DNA from: Streptococcus sp.
GTDB taxonomy: Bacteria; Bacillota; Bacilli; Lactobacillales; Streptococcaceae
Assembly (NCBI GenBank): GCA_030825825.1
Contig: JAPJPE010000024.1
Location: 1 to 14,083, forward strand
Reading direction: 5' to 3'
Length of the DNA stretch: 14,083 bases
Below, in pieces: positions 1-5,953 of this stretch. Within the stretch, counting starts at the first letter, position 1. Every line of letters begins with the position of its first letter. Under the pieces are notes generated by a model. That model saw only the letters and a program-made list of their open reading frames with translations, had not been told where the DNA came from and made no database searches. Made by a program: the position numbers and the translations under genes.

Positions 1-19
1 AATGCTAATCTTCGTCGTT

Positions 20-70
20 TTACTCCTTGACTAGCAAACTTACCGCCTCAACATGATGCGTCTGTGGGAC
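20..70 (-). pseudogene. rlmD-like 3' fragment C (third remnant)
   Basis: On the minus strand codons 70 to 20 read VPQTHHVEAVSLLVKE and then TAA. The intact RlmD in this window ends FPQTHHVECVALLVKA, so 12 of the last 15 residues agree, including the Glu that acts as general base in the RumA family. In frame, a TGA lies immediately upstream (73..71), so only the last ~15 codons exist. The nucleotide match is diverged (for example CATCATGTTGAG against CACCACGTGGAG), so this is not a recent copy of the local gene. I infer the residue of an attachment site at the 3' end of an rlmD-like gene. Confidence 0.7.
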
Positions 71-72
71 TC

Positions 73-93
73 AAAAGGTTCAGTGAACCTTTT
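73..93. repeat. 10-bp hairpin between rlmD fragments
   Basis: AAAAGGTTCA (73..82) and TGAACCTTTT (84..93) are perfect inverted repeats around a single G. A second inverted repeat encloses this: GCTAATCTTC (4..13) and GAAGATTAGC (94..103). The hairpin separates fragments B and C and directly abuts the sequence resembling the rlmD 3' end. It could be a terminator-like stem or part of a recombination site; there is no good T-tract. Confidence 0.5.
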
Positions 94-98
94 GAAGA

Positions 99-137
99 TT
101 AGCTACGTTTCACTAACAAACTTACACACTCGGCGGT
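99..137 (-). pseudogene. rlmD-like 3' fragment B (second remnant)
   Basis: Minus-strand codons 137..99 read TAECVSLLVKRS and TAA. The core ECVSLLVK differs from the intact RlmD end (ECVALLVK) by one residue, and the DNA shares GAGTGTGTA exactly with the intact gene. The frame is open upstream to an ATG at 206..204, but those residues are Arg-rich and do not resemble RlmD, and the AAGGAG before that ATG touches it directly, so I do not call a gene. I interpret it as another 3'-end remnant, fused to foreign sequence at about position 132. Confidence 0.6.
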
Positions 138-212
138 TCGGACTTCCCGTATCATCTCGTCGGTGCCCCTCCTCATTCTACGAGTCCTATCGCATGGGCG
201 GAACATCTCCTT

Positions 213-266
213 CTACTTCGCTGATGCGTCAGCTCGTACAAGCAGTGATACCGCCTCAACATGTGG
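213..266 (-). pseudogene. rlmD-like 3' fragment A (first remnant)
   Basis: Minus-strand codons 266..213 read PHVEAVSLLVRADASAK and TAG. HVEAVSLLV matches HVECVALLV of the intact RlmD end at 7 of 9 positions, and matches fragment C exactly for the same nine residues. The DNA TACCGCCTCAACATG (plus strand) is shared exactly between 41..55 (fragment C) and 249..263. An in-frame TGA lies a few codons upstream, so this is not a gene. It is the fragment nearest the metal operon and may mark the junction with the former element. Confidence 0.65.
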
Positions 267-343
267 AGTTAGTCAACATCTATATTATATAACGAAAGTG
301 ATAGAGTTGTTGTTTAAAATTAAACTTTAGAATGAAAATATTT

Positions 344-376
344 AAAAAAAGTAGATCACTTTTAGAAGTGTCCTAC
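344..376 (-). terminator. Rho-independent terminator
   Basis: Read on the minus strand, GTAG..CACTT / AAGTG..CTAC (376..351) forms a stem with a two-base internal mismatch and a CTAA loop, followed by seven T (350..344). No gene now ends close upstream of it: the ATPase has its own terminator at 646..612. It may have served a gene that has since been lost. Confidence 0.6.
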
Positions 377-611
377 TTGTATTATTTTTATTTAAAAAGG
401 GATAAATCCTTAACAAAAGGGGTGTACTCCCGCGCCTTCGGGAAGGAAAAAAAGAAATGGCGCAAAATCAAGGTTTTATTTTTGAAATTTACCAGAAAAT
501 ACCCTTAATGAAAGTAACGTAGTTCTTGTTGATGGTCATAGTGTGTTCTATTGATGCACGTTCAACGGTTACTAGATTTAGGTTAAAATCGTTAAAGCCC
601 ATATCATAGTT
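377..611. other. Gene-free stretch after the metal operon
   Basis: Between the two terminators I find no supportable gene. A minus-strand open frame from ATG 602..600 to TAA at 489 encodes 37 residues (starting MGFNDFNLNLVTVE) with ordinary codon use, but it has no ribosome binding site and no family I recognise. A 21-codon plus-strand frame begins at ATG 457. CCCGCGCCTTCGGG (429..442) is a short GC-rich inverted repeat. The whole interval is best read as decayed DNA. Confidence 0.4.
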
Positions 612-646
612 TAAAAAAGCGATTATACAAAAACTTGTATATCGCT
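612..646 (-). terminator. Terminator of the metal operon
   Basis: On the minus strand AGCGATATACA (646..636) pairs with TGTATAATCGCT (one bulged A), followed by six T (618..613). It begins 12 bases beyond the ATPase stop codon, so it closes the ZIP-arsR-ATPase operon. Confidence 0.75.
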
Positions 647-658
647 CTGTTTGTTCAC

Positions 659-2746
659 TTACTTTGACAAAGTGGAGGTATCTATCCTCAAGGTCCTCAA
701 TGCATTCCATACTGCCAGTAGCGTTACACCAACATCTGCAAAGATTGCCTCCCACATATTAGAAATTCCCAATCCACTTAGAACCAAGAAAATTAGTTTA
801 ACTACAATAGCCAAGGTCATGTTTTGCCGAGCTATTCTGACTGTCTTTTTAGCCAGTCGAATGACTTGAGGAAGTTTTCCAAGGTCATCATCCATCAGTA
901 CAACATCTGCTGATTCAATGGCTGCGTCCGAACCTAGCCCTCCCATAGCAATACCAACATCTGCCCTAGCAAGAACCGGTGCATCATTCACCCCATCTCC
1001 AACAAAGGCAACAGCCTGCTGAGACTGAGTCAGAATTTCCTCAAATGTACTCACCTTATCCTGAGGCAAGCAATCTCCAAATGCATCATTAAAGGCAAAT
1101 TGCTGTGCAAATTCATCAACCACTGCCTGACGATCGCCTGAAAGGAGAACCGTCTTTTTAATTCCGACTGCCTGTAAATCCTTCAAGGCCTCGATGCTCG
1201 TCTCCTTCACTTGGTCTGTGATAAGGAAATAGCCTAGAAAATGACTGTCCTCTGCCAAATAGAGAACTGTTCCTGTGCTGTCAATAGCTGGATAAGCAAT
1301 CCCTTGAACTTCCATTAATCTAGCATTCCCAAGATAGAGCTGTCTGCCATCTACCCTACCGGACATGCCCTGCCCTGGTAGCTCGGTAATCTGACTCACC
1401 CTATTCTCGTCCACTTCCTGTCCATAGGCTGTTCGAATAGAGTTTGCGATTGGATGATTGGAATAGCTTTCCAGATGGGCAGCGAGGTACAGAATATCAT
1501 CCTCGACACCTTCTGCGTTGACAACGGTATCCACCGCAAAGATACCTTTTGTAATTGTCCCCGTCTTATCAAATACGACCGTATCCAACTTGGCAAGAGC
1601 CTCTAAATAATTCCCACCTTTCACTAAGACACCTAATTTAGATGCTCCCCCTAGCCCGCCAAAGAAACTCATTGGTACCGAAACCGCAAGAGCACAAGGG
1701 CAAGAAATGACTAAAAAGGTAAGTGCCCGATAAAGCCAAGTCGACCACTCCCCTAAACCAAGCAAGGGAGGCAGGCTTGCAAGCAGAAAAGCGATTCCGA
1801 CAACCACTGGTGTATACACACGCGAAAAACGTGTGATCATCCGTTCCGTCTCCGCTTTTTTATTGCTTGCATTTTCAACTAATTCCAAAATTTTGTTGAC
1901 CGTTGATTGCGAAAAAGTCTTACTCACTTCAATTACCAATGGACTAGTCAAATTGATCACACCACTTGTAATGTCCTCACCAACGCCAATTTCCCTAGGC
2001 AGTGATTCTCCTGTCAAGGCTGACGTATCCAGAATAGAACGACCTTCTCTGACCAGACCATCTAGGGGCACCTTCTCCCCAGGCTTAACTAAAATATGGT
2101 CCGCAACCCTTACTGTTTCAGGGTCTACTTGAACGGTTTCTCCCCCCTCTAGTCTCCAAGCCTTATCCGACCGAATATCCATCAATCGTGCAATGGACTG
2201 ACGAGATTGAGAGGTGGCCTTATCTTGGAAATACTCCCCAATCTGATAAAAAAGCATGACGGCTACTGCCTCTGGAAATTCTCCCAAGAGAAAGGCTCCT
2301 AAGGTCGCGATACTCATCAAAAAGTTTTCATCAAAAAGATTACCACGTTGAATATTTTGAACCATCTTGATAAGAACCTTATGGCCGATAATGATATATA
2401 GGGTCAGATAATAGACCAGACGAATCCAGAAATACTCCTCTGGCAGGAAAAAGCCGAAGGCAAATAGAATCATAACAGCAAGTAGCAGCTCTTTCGCCCA
2501 ATCTCGTTTTTCTGGAAGTGCCTCTTCCTTTTTCTCACTGATAACTTCGATTCCAGGTTCAATAGCATCCACCAAGTCAATAATTTCCTTATCTATCCCA
2601 TCTTCGCTTTTTGTTTCCAAAATCAGCTTTTGAGCTATCAGATTGACAGTGGCAGATTCTACCTGCTCCAATTGATTGACAGCACGTTCAATCTTAGCAG
2701 CACAATTGCCACAGTCAATTCCTCGAAGTTCATACTCTTTCTTCAT
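659..2746 (-). CDS. cadA: P1B-type Zn2+/Cd2+/Pb2+-exporting ATPase
   Basis: A membrane heavy-metal pump that uses ATP to export zinc, cadmium or lead. The 695 residues have all expected parts in order: one HMA domain with a Cys pair (C12, C15); membrane segments in 85-170; the TGES actuator motif (245-248); the CPC metal-site motif (349-351); the phosphorylation site DKTGT (D393); the HP motif (431-432); GDGVNDAP (583-590); and the last membrane segments with K650 and D671 in DVGVTLLAVWNALR. CPC plus the TM7 Lys and TM8 Asp are the P1B-2 (ZntA/CadA) signature rather than the copper type. The start has an AGAGGA ribosome binding site and overlaps the arsR stop by 17 bases, so the two are probably translationally coupled. 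The gene looks intact. The symbol is by family; whether zinc or cadmium is the main substrate cannot be read from the sequence. Confidence 0.93.
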   Translation of the reverse strand: MKKEYELRGIDCGNCAAKIERAVNQLEQVESATVNLIAQKLILETKSEDGIDKEIIDLVDAIEPGIEVISEKKEEALPEKRDWAKELLLAVMILFAFGFFLPEEYFWIRLVYYLTLYIIIGHKVLIKMVQNIQRGNLFDENFLMSIATLGAFLLGEFPEAVAVMLFYQIGEYFQDKATSQSRQSIARLMDIRSDKAWRLEGGETVQVDPETVRVADHILVKPGEKVPLDGLVREGRSILDTSALTGESLPREIGVGEDITSGVINLTSPLVIEVSKTFSQSTVNKILELVENASNKKAETERMITRFSRVYTPVVVGIAFLLASLPPLLGLGEWSTWLYRALTFLVISCPCALAVSVPMSFFGGLGGASKLGVLVKGGNYLEALAKLDTVVFDKTGTITKGIFAVDTVVNAEGVEDDILYLAAHLESYSNHPIANSIRTAYGQEVDENRVSQITELPGQGMSGRVDGRQLYLGNARLMEVQGIAYPAIDSTGTVLYLAEDSHFLGYFLITDQVKETSIEALKDLQAVGIKKTVLLSGDRQAVVDEFAQQFAFNDAFGDCLPQDKVSTFEEILTQSQQAVAFVGDGVNDAPVLARADVGIAMGGLGSDAAIESADVVLMDDDLGKLPQVIRLAKKTVRIARQNMTLAIVVKLIFLVLSGLGISNMWEAIFADVGVTLLAVWNALRTLRIDTSTLSK

Positions 2747-3092
2747 GTTTTTCCTCTTTCAAATGTTTCAGTGTCAAAGACAAGACTGCTGCGACATGAT
2801 CGTCCGCAAGTTCATAATAGGTCATCCTTCCTTTTTTCTCCCCCTTGACCAATTGGCAGTCCCGCAGATAGCGTAGTTGGTGAGAAATAGCAGACTTGGT
2901 CATCTGTAACGCAATCGCTAAGTCTCCGACACAAATTGGATTTTGCCGTACTGCTTGTAAAATCAACAAACGAGTTGGGTCAGAAATCGCCTTAAAAAAA
3001 TTGGACATATTTAGCAATGTAACGGTATCAAACTCCGTCTCATGGACCCCTTGAATTAAATCTGGATTACAAGCTGTTAAACACTGTGACAT
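2730..3092 (-). CDS. ArsR/SmtB-family metal-sensing repressor
   Basis: A 120-residue dimeric winged-helix repressor expected to leave DNA when it binds zinc or cadmium. The core ISDPTRLLILQ (36-46) and recognition helix TKSAISHQLRYLRD (65-78) are typical of ArsR proteins. The alpha-5 zinc site of SmtB/CadC/CzrA is complete: D97, H99, H110 and E113, with the SmtB spacing. The CadC-type cysteine site is partial: C4, C8 and C54 are present, but the second Cys of the ELCVC-like motif is Gly (G56). The start follows an AGGAGG that overlaps the TAG of the ZIP gene, 14 bases upstream. It lies between the broken ZIP gene and the ATPase, in a single operon with two palindromes at its promoter, so it most likely autoregulates the unit. 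CadC, CadX or SmtB-like names would all be reasonable. Confidence 0.9.
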   Translation of the reverse strand: MSQCLTACNPDLIQGVHETEFDTVTLLNMSNFFKAISDPTRLLILQAVRQNPICVGDLAIALQMTKSAISHQLRYLRDCQLVKGEKKGRMTYYELADDHVAAVLSLTLKHLKEEKHEERV

Positions 3093-3106
3093 ATTTTCTA
3101 TTCCTC

Positions 3107-3940
3107 CTATACTAAAGTTGTATCAAGTAACATCATGATTAGAAATCCGGCCATAACCCCACTTGTCGCAATATCGGTATTCTTGTGCTCTTGAGCACCT
3201 GGCACAAGTTCTTCCACTGCAACATAAATCATGGCTCCCGCCGCAAATAAGAGAGCATAAGGTAGTAGCTGGGTCATAGACATAACAGCATAGGCCCCTA
3301 AAACAGCTGCAATCGACTCAACAATCGCTGACATGGCGCCATAGTAGAAAGCTGATTTCCTACTTCGCCCTTCTACCCGTAGTGGCAAGGACAAGGCAGA
3401 GCCTTCTCGAATATTTTGGATGCCAATTCCCAAGGCCAATCCAAGGGCACTCATTCACGTAAAGGAAAGTCTAGTTGCGAGATTTGCCACACTAGCAAAT
3501 GCCACACCAACTGCTAAGCCCTCTGGTATATTATGAAACACTACCGCCAGATAAAGCAGCATGGTCTTTGATAAGGGTCTTTTGGGATTCAAAATCCCTT
3601 CCTTATCACTCATCTGATGATTCAAATGTAGGTCGGGAACCAAATAATTAATAAAGCGGATAAATAAGCCCCCGACAATAGAACCAACAGCCGTCGTCAA
3701 CCAGTAAAATCTGTTCGTAGCTATTGACTGGCTATAGTCCAAAGAAGGGACAAGCAAAGGCCAGACTGCCGCTGCCGTCATAATGCCCGCTGCCAAGCCC
3801 ATCATCATATCCATGAATTTTTGATGAATGGTTTTGACAAAAAAGACCAAACTAGCACCGATAAGGGTACAAAACCAGTTGAATAAGCCAGCTAATAAAG
3901 CTTGCATTACTGGTGATAGAGAAGAAAAATTACATCTCAT
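3107..3940 (-). pseudogene. ZIP-family metal transporter, split by in-frame TGA
   Basis: A GufA/ZupT-like ZIP protein, normally an eight-helix divalent-metal carrier that imports zinc. The first half (3940..3455, 161 residues) has about four helices and HNIPEG (136-141). It ends at TGA (3457..3455), and the next in-frame codon is ATG (3454..3452), opening a second half of 115 residues (to 3107) with about four more helices. Both halves share one frame, so a single base substitution explains the break. The second half reads QNIREG where the family has QNxPEG, and VES where VEP is usual; these are helix 5/6 metal-site positions, which suggests decay rather than a sequencing error. The break falls between helices 4 and 5. 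Translation could restart at the ATG, giving two half-proteins, but no ribosome binding site precedes it. The first-half start at 3940 is uncertain; Met12 (3907) is an alternative. Confidence 0.85.
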
Positions 3941-3960
3941 ACCTCAATAATCGATGATTC

Positions 3961-3980
3961 AGTTGAACAACCACTCAACT
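3961..3980. promoter_or_regulatory. Operator-like palindrome O1 (ArsR family)
   Basis: AGTTGAACAACCACTCAACT has six-base inverted arms (AGTTGA / TCAACT). It covers the predicted start point just downstream of the -10 box. Its TTGAACA..TCAA core recurs at O2 exactly 31 bp away. Binding by the ArsR protein encoded downstream is inference. Confidence 0.65.
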
Positions 3981-3986
3981 ATTATC

Positions 3987-4016
3987 ATTATAGTTGAACA
4001 CTCGCTCAATTGTCAA
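3987..4016 (-). promoter_or_regulatory. Consensus promoter of the metal operon
   Basis: On the minus strand TTGACA (4016..4011) and TATAAT (3992..3987) are both perfect sigma-A hexamers, 18 bases apart. The start point should fall near 3980. Transcription then enters the ZIP gene about 40 bases on. A promoter this strong would need tight repression, which the two flanking palindromes could provide. Confidence 0.85.
3992..4011. promoter_or_regulatory. Operator-like palindrome O2 in the promoter spacer
   Basis: AGTTGAACACTCGCTCAATT carries the same TTGAACA..TCAA core as O1 and fills the spacer between -35 and -10. A repressor bound here would block RNA polymerase directly. The arms AGTTGA / TCAATT match at five of six positions. 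Confidence 0.65.
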
Positions 4017-4026
4017 GGAAGAAAGT

Positions 4027-4056
4027 AAAAAAGCTATGAGAAATCCCCATAACTTT
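4027..4056 (-). terminator. Terminator upstream of the metal promoter
   Basis: Minus strand AAAGTTATG (4056..4048) pairs with CATAGCTTT (4038..4030), nine pairs including one G-U, with six T at 4032..4027. It would stop transcripts arriving from the right, but rlmD already ends at a terminator at 4517..4493 and no gene is visible between. It insulates the -35 box 11 bases downstream. Confidence 0.6.
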
Positions 4057-4239
4057 GTAAATTATTGAAGCAATCTCGTGTTCTTAGAGAATATCACAAT
4101 GCCATAAAAAGCCCAAAGGACTATTTGGAATTATCATATCATATAACGCTTCGACACAATTTAACGATTACTATATTGAGAAACAAACTTTACTCCTCAA
4201 GAAAGTTAGATGTTCCCAATGCTATCCGTAAGAGTACTT

Positions 4240-4273
4240 AAAACCTTGAAACATACTGATTTCAAGGTTTTTA
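4240..4273. terminator. Perfect 12-bp hairpin, bidirectional terminator shape
   Basis: AAAACCTTGAAA (4240..4251) and TTTCAAGGTTTT (4260..4271) are perfect inverted repeats around an eight-base loop, with Ts on the plus strand to 4273 and a T-run on the minus side. It has the shape of a rho-independent terminator usable from either side, but no gene now ends into it. Confidence 0.6.
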
Positions 4274-4344
4274 TAACGTGTTATTGTATCACCTAATTTC
4301 TACTGATTTCCATAGATCAAACCTTTCGTGATTTTTTCATATAG

Positions 4345-4401
4345 GTGGGTACGTTTCTATTCCCTCAAACTCCTTGTCAATGGAAATAAAAACGTACCCA
4401 C
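4345..4401. repeat. 12-bp inverted repeat, possible recombinase or regulator site
   Basis: GTGGGTACGTTT (4345..4356) and AAACGTACCCAC (4390..4401) are perfect inverted repeats with 33 bases between them. The stem is not followed by a T-tract, so it is not a terminator. The arms are long and G/C-rich at the ends, unlike chance repeats in AT-rich DNA. A binding site for a lost site-specific recombinase or DNA-binding protein is possible. Confidence 0.5.
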
Positions 4402-4417
4402 AGTGTAAATGGAAATA
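4379..4417. repeat. Two direct AATGGAAATA repeats
   Basis: AATGGAAATA occurs at 4379..4388 and 4408..4417, starts 29 bases apart, flanking the right arm of the 4345..4401 inverted repeat. The inverse TTTCCAT also appears just to the left (around 4308). Repeats of this kind around an inverted repeat resemble arm-type sites of tyrosine recombinases, but this is only a shape argument. Confidence 0.35.
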
Positions 4418-4492
4418 GAATTTGAGAATTCCTAACTATCACTTCCACTCACTCCAAAAATTACTTACTCTAATACTTCCCCACCATAAAGC

Positions 4493-4517
4493 AAAAAGCC
4501 TTGCAATCAAGGCTTTT
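4493..4517 (-). terminator. rlmD terminator
   Basis: On the minus strand AAAAGCCTTG (4517..4508) and CAAGGCTTTT (4503..4494) form a perfect ten-pair stem with a four-base loop and a T5 tail. It begins 24 bases after the rlmD stop. Confidence 0.85.
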
Positions 4518-4541
4518 CATTATCCCTTTCGTTCAAAGGTT

Positions 4542-5897
4542 CTAGGCTTTTACGAGCAAAGCTACACACTCCACGTGGTGCGTTTGCGGAAATAAATCAA
4601 CCGGTTGTACTTTCTTCAATTCATATCCCAATTCTTGGTAGAGTTTGATATCACGCGCCATGGTTGCTGGGTTACATGAGACGTAAGTAATCTTCTCAGG
4701 TTGCATGGCAACACTGGCTTTGATGAAGCTTTCAGTCAAGCCCTTACGTGGTGGATCCACAATGATGACGTCTGGTTTGATGCCATTCTTACTCCACTTA
4801 GTCATGGCATTTTCAGCTGAATCAGCCACATAGTGGGCATTGGTGATGCCATTTATACTAGCATTCTTCTGGCTATTCTCTACCGCTTCTGGGATGACTT
4901 CGACACCATAAACATCCTTAACATGCTTAGCGACAGATAAACCAATAGTCCCGATTCCTGAGTAGGCATCAATGACCACATCCTCTTCACTTAACTCCGC
5001 AAAGTCAATGGCTGTCTGGTAGAGCTTCTCTGCCATTTCTGTATTGACCTGGTAAAAGGCTGGTCCAGAGATTTGAAAGCTATTCCCCAACATTTGGTCC
5101 GTAATGTAATCTTGACCATAGAGAACTCGCCATTCTTTTCCAAAAATGGCATTAGTATTCTGGTCATTGATATTTTGCATAACAGATTTGATGGCTGGGA
5201 ATTGCTTGAGCAGCTGCTCGATCAACTGGTCCACACGGAAAATCTTGGGACGAGTGGTGACCAAAATGACCATGATTTCTCCAGAATGATGTCCTCGACG
5301 AACGACAAGGTTCCGAATCAGGCCAGACTGTTCCTGCTCATCATAGGGCTTGAGGTCAAAACGACGAATCAAATCCCGAAGAGCCAAGACCACTTGGTCA
5401 ATGACGGGATCTTGGATATAAAAGTCTTCAATCGGCATCAAATCATGAGAGTTCTTCCGAAAGAAGCCTGTTTCGACCTGACCATTGACACGACGAACAG
5501 GGACTTGGGCCTTGTTGCGGTATTGAACAGGATGGTCCATCCCCAAGGTCAGGGGTACTTCGATATCAGAGATTCCTGCCATCTTGTAGAGGCTATCCTT
5601 GACCTGTTTGGCCTTGAATTTCAGCTGCTCCGGATAAGCTAGGTGACCCAAGTCGGCGATTCCGCTTCGTAAATAGGCAAGATCCAGCTCTTCATTACGA
5701 TGAGGGGATTTTTCTAAGTACTCCTCTACTTTTCCGTAGCCGATCTTCTTATTGACCTTGAGCACGCGCATGCGGATGACTTCTCCTGGCAGGGCATTCT
5801 CCACAAAAAAGACCAGGCCATCGACCTTAGCCACTCCTGCTCCTTCGTGGGTCAAATCGACAATCTCAACGGTTACAATTTCATTTTTCTTTAACAT
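4542..5897 (-). CDS. rlmD: 23S rRNA uracil-5-methyltransferase (RlmD/RlmCD type)
   Basis: A cytoplasmic TrmA/RumA-family enzyme that makes 5-methyluridine in 23S rRNA with S-adenosylmethionine (U1939, and also U747 in dual-specificity Gram-positive RlmCD enzymes). The 451 residues show an N-terminal TRAM domain (about 1-60), FYQVN (281-285), the SAM loop DAYSGIGTIG (310-319), DPPRKG (D381), the nucleophile C408 in VSCNP and the general base E443 in HHVEC. The C-to-E spacing of 35 equals that of E. coli RumA (C389, E424). The region that holds the [4Fe-4S] cysteines in RumA reads SGIADLGHLAYP, with no cysteines. The start MLKKNEIV is typical, though its ribosome binding site is weak. The gene is intact. 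Three diverged copies of its 3' end lie at 20..266. Which uracil it modifies cannot be decided here. Confidence 0.92.
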   Translation of the reverse strand: MLKKNEIVTVEIVDLTHEGAGVAKVDGLVFFVENALPGEVIRMRVLKVNKKIGYGKVEEYLEKSPHRNEELDLAYLRSGIADLGHLAYPEQLKFKAKQVKDSLYKMAGISDIEVPLTLGMDHPVQYRNKAQVPVRRVNGQVETGFFRKNSHDLMPIEDFYIQDPVIDQVVLALRDLIRRFDLKPYDEQEQSGLIRNLVVRRGHHSGEIMVILVTTRPKIFRVDQLIEQLLKQFPAIKSVMQNINDQNTNAIFGKEWRVLYGQDYITDQMLGNSFQISGPAFYQVNTEMAEKLYQTAIDFAELSEEDVVIDAYSGIGTIGLSVAKHVKDVYGVEVIPEAVENSQKNASINGITNAHYVADSAENAMTKWSKNGIKPDVIIVDPPRKGLTESFIKASVAMQPEKITYVSCNPATMARDIKLYQELGYELKKVQPVDLFPQTHHVECVALLVKA

Positions 5898-5920
5898 GGT
5901 GTTCTATCTTTCTACAAATT

Positions 5921-5951
5921 AAAAAGGGTGGAGTCCAAAACTCCTATCCCC
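5921..5951 (-). terminator. Terminator between the LCP gene and rlmD
   Basis: Minus strand GGGATAGGAGT..ACTCCACCC followed by TTTTT: GGAGT/ACTCC pair around TTTGG, and an outer GGG/CCC adds pairs across a small bulge. It starts nine bases after the LCP stop, so it ends the aroA-aroK-pheA-LCP unit, perhaps incompletely. Confidence 0.6.
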
Positions 5952-5953
5952 TT

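Larger units (their letters stand above)
4057..4492. other. Gene-free stretch between rlmD and metal operon
   Basis: No supportable open frame on either strand. The interval is AT-rich and contains the hairpin at 4240..4273, the inverted repeat at 4345..4401 and two direct copies of AATGGAAATA, listed separately. Together with the ownerless terminator at 4027..4056, it reads as the scar of a lost segment next to the 3' end of rlmD. Confidence 0.5.

Noticed and set aside
100..260. Structured RNA (tmRNA, RNase P, SRP RNA or group II intron end)
   Set aside because: The GC-richer sequence suggested it, but none of the conserved cores I know are present, and the rlmD fragment reading explains much of it.
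53..292. 79-residue plus-strand open frame
   Set aside because: It runs antisense through the three rlmD-like 3' fragments, has no ribosome binding site and no known family. The minus-strand reading explains the sequence better.
489..755. 88-residue minus-strand open frame overlapping the ATPase end
   Set aside because: Its first third is the ATPase gene in another frame and it crosses the ATPase terminator. No binding site supports the internal ATG at 602.
4160..4215. A possible fourth rlmD 3' fragment (minus strand ..CTTGAGGAGTAA..)
   Set aside because: Only a few bases agree with fragment C and no frame gives the HVE.V.LLV pattern.
5073..5642. 189-residue plus-strand open frame inside rlmD
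   Set aside because: Antisense to a clearly coding, motif-complete methyltransferase gene; no domain recognised and no start signal.
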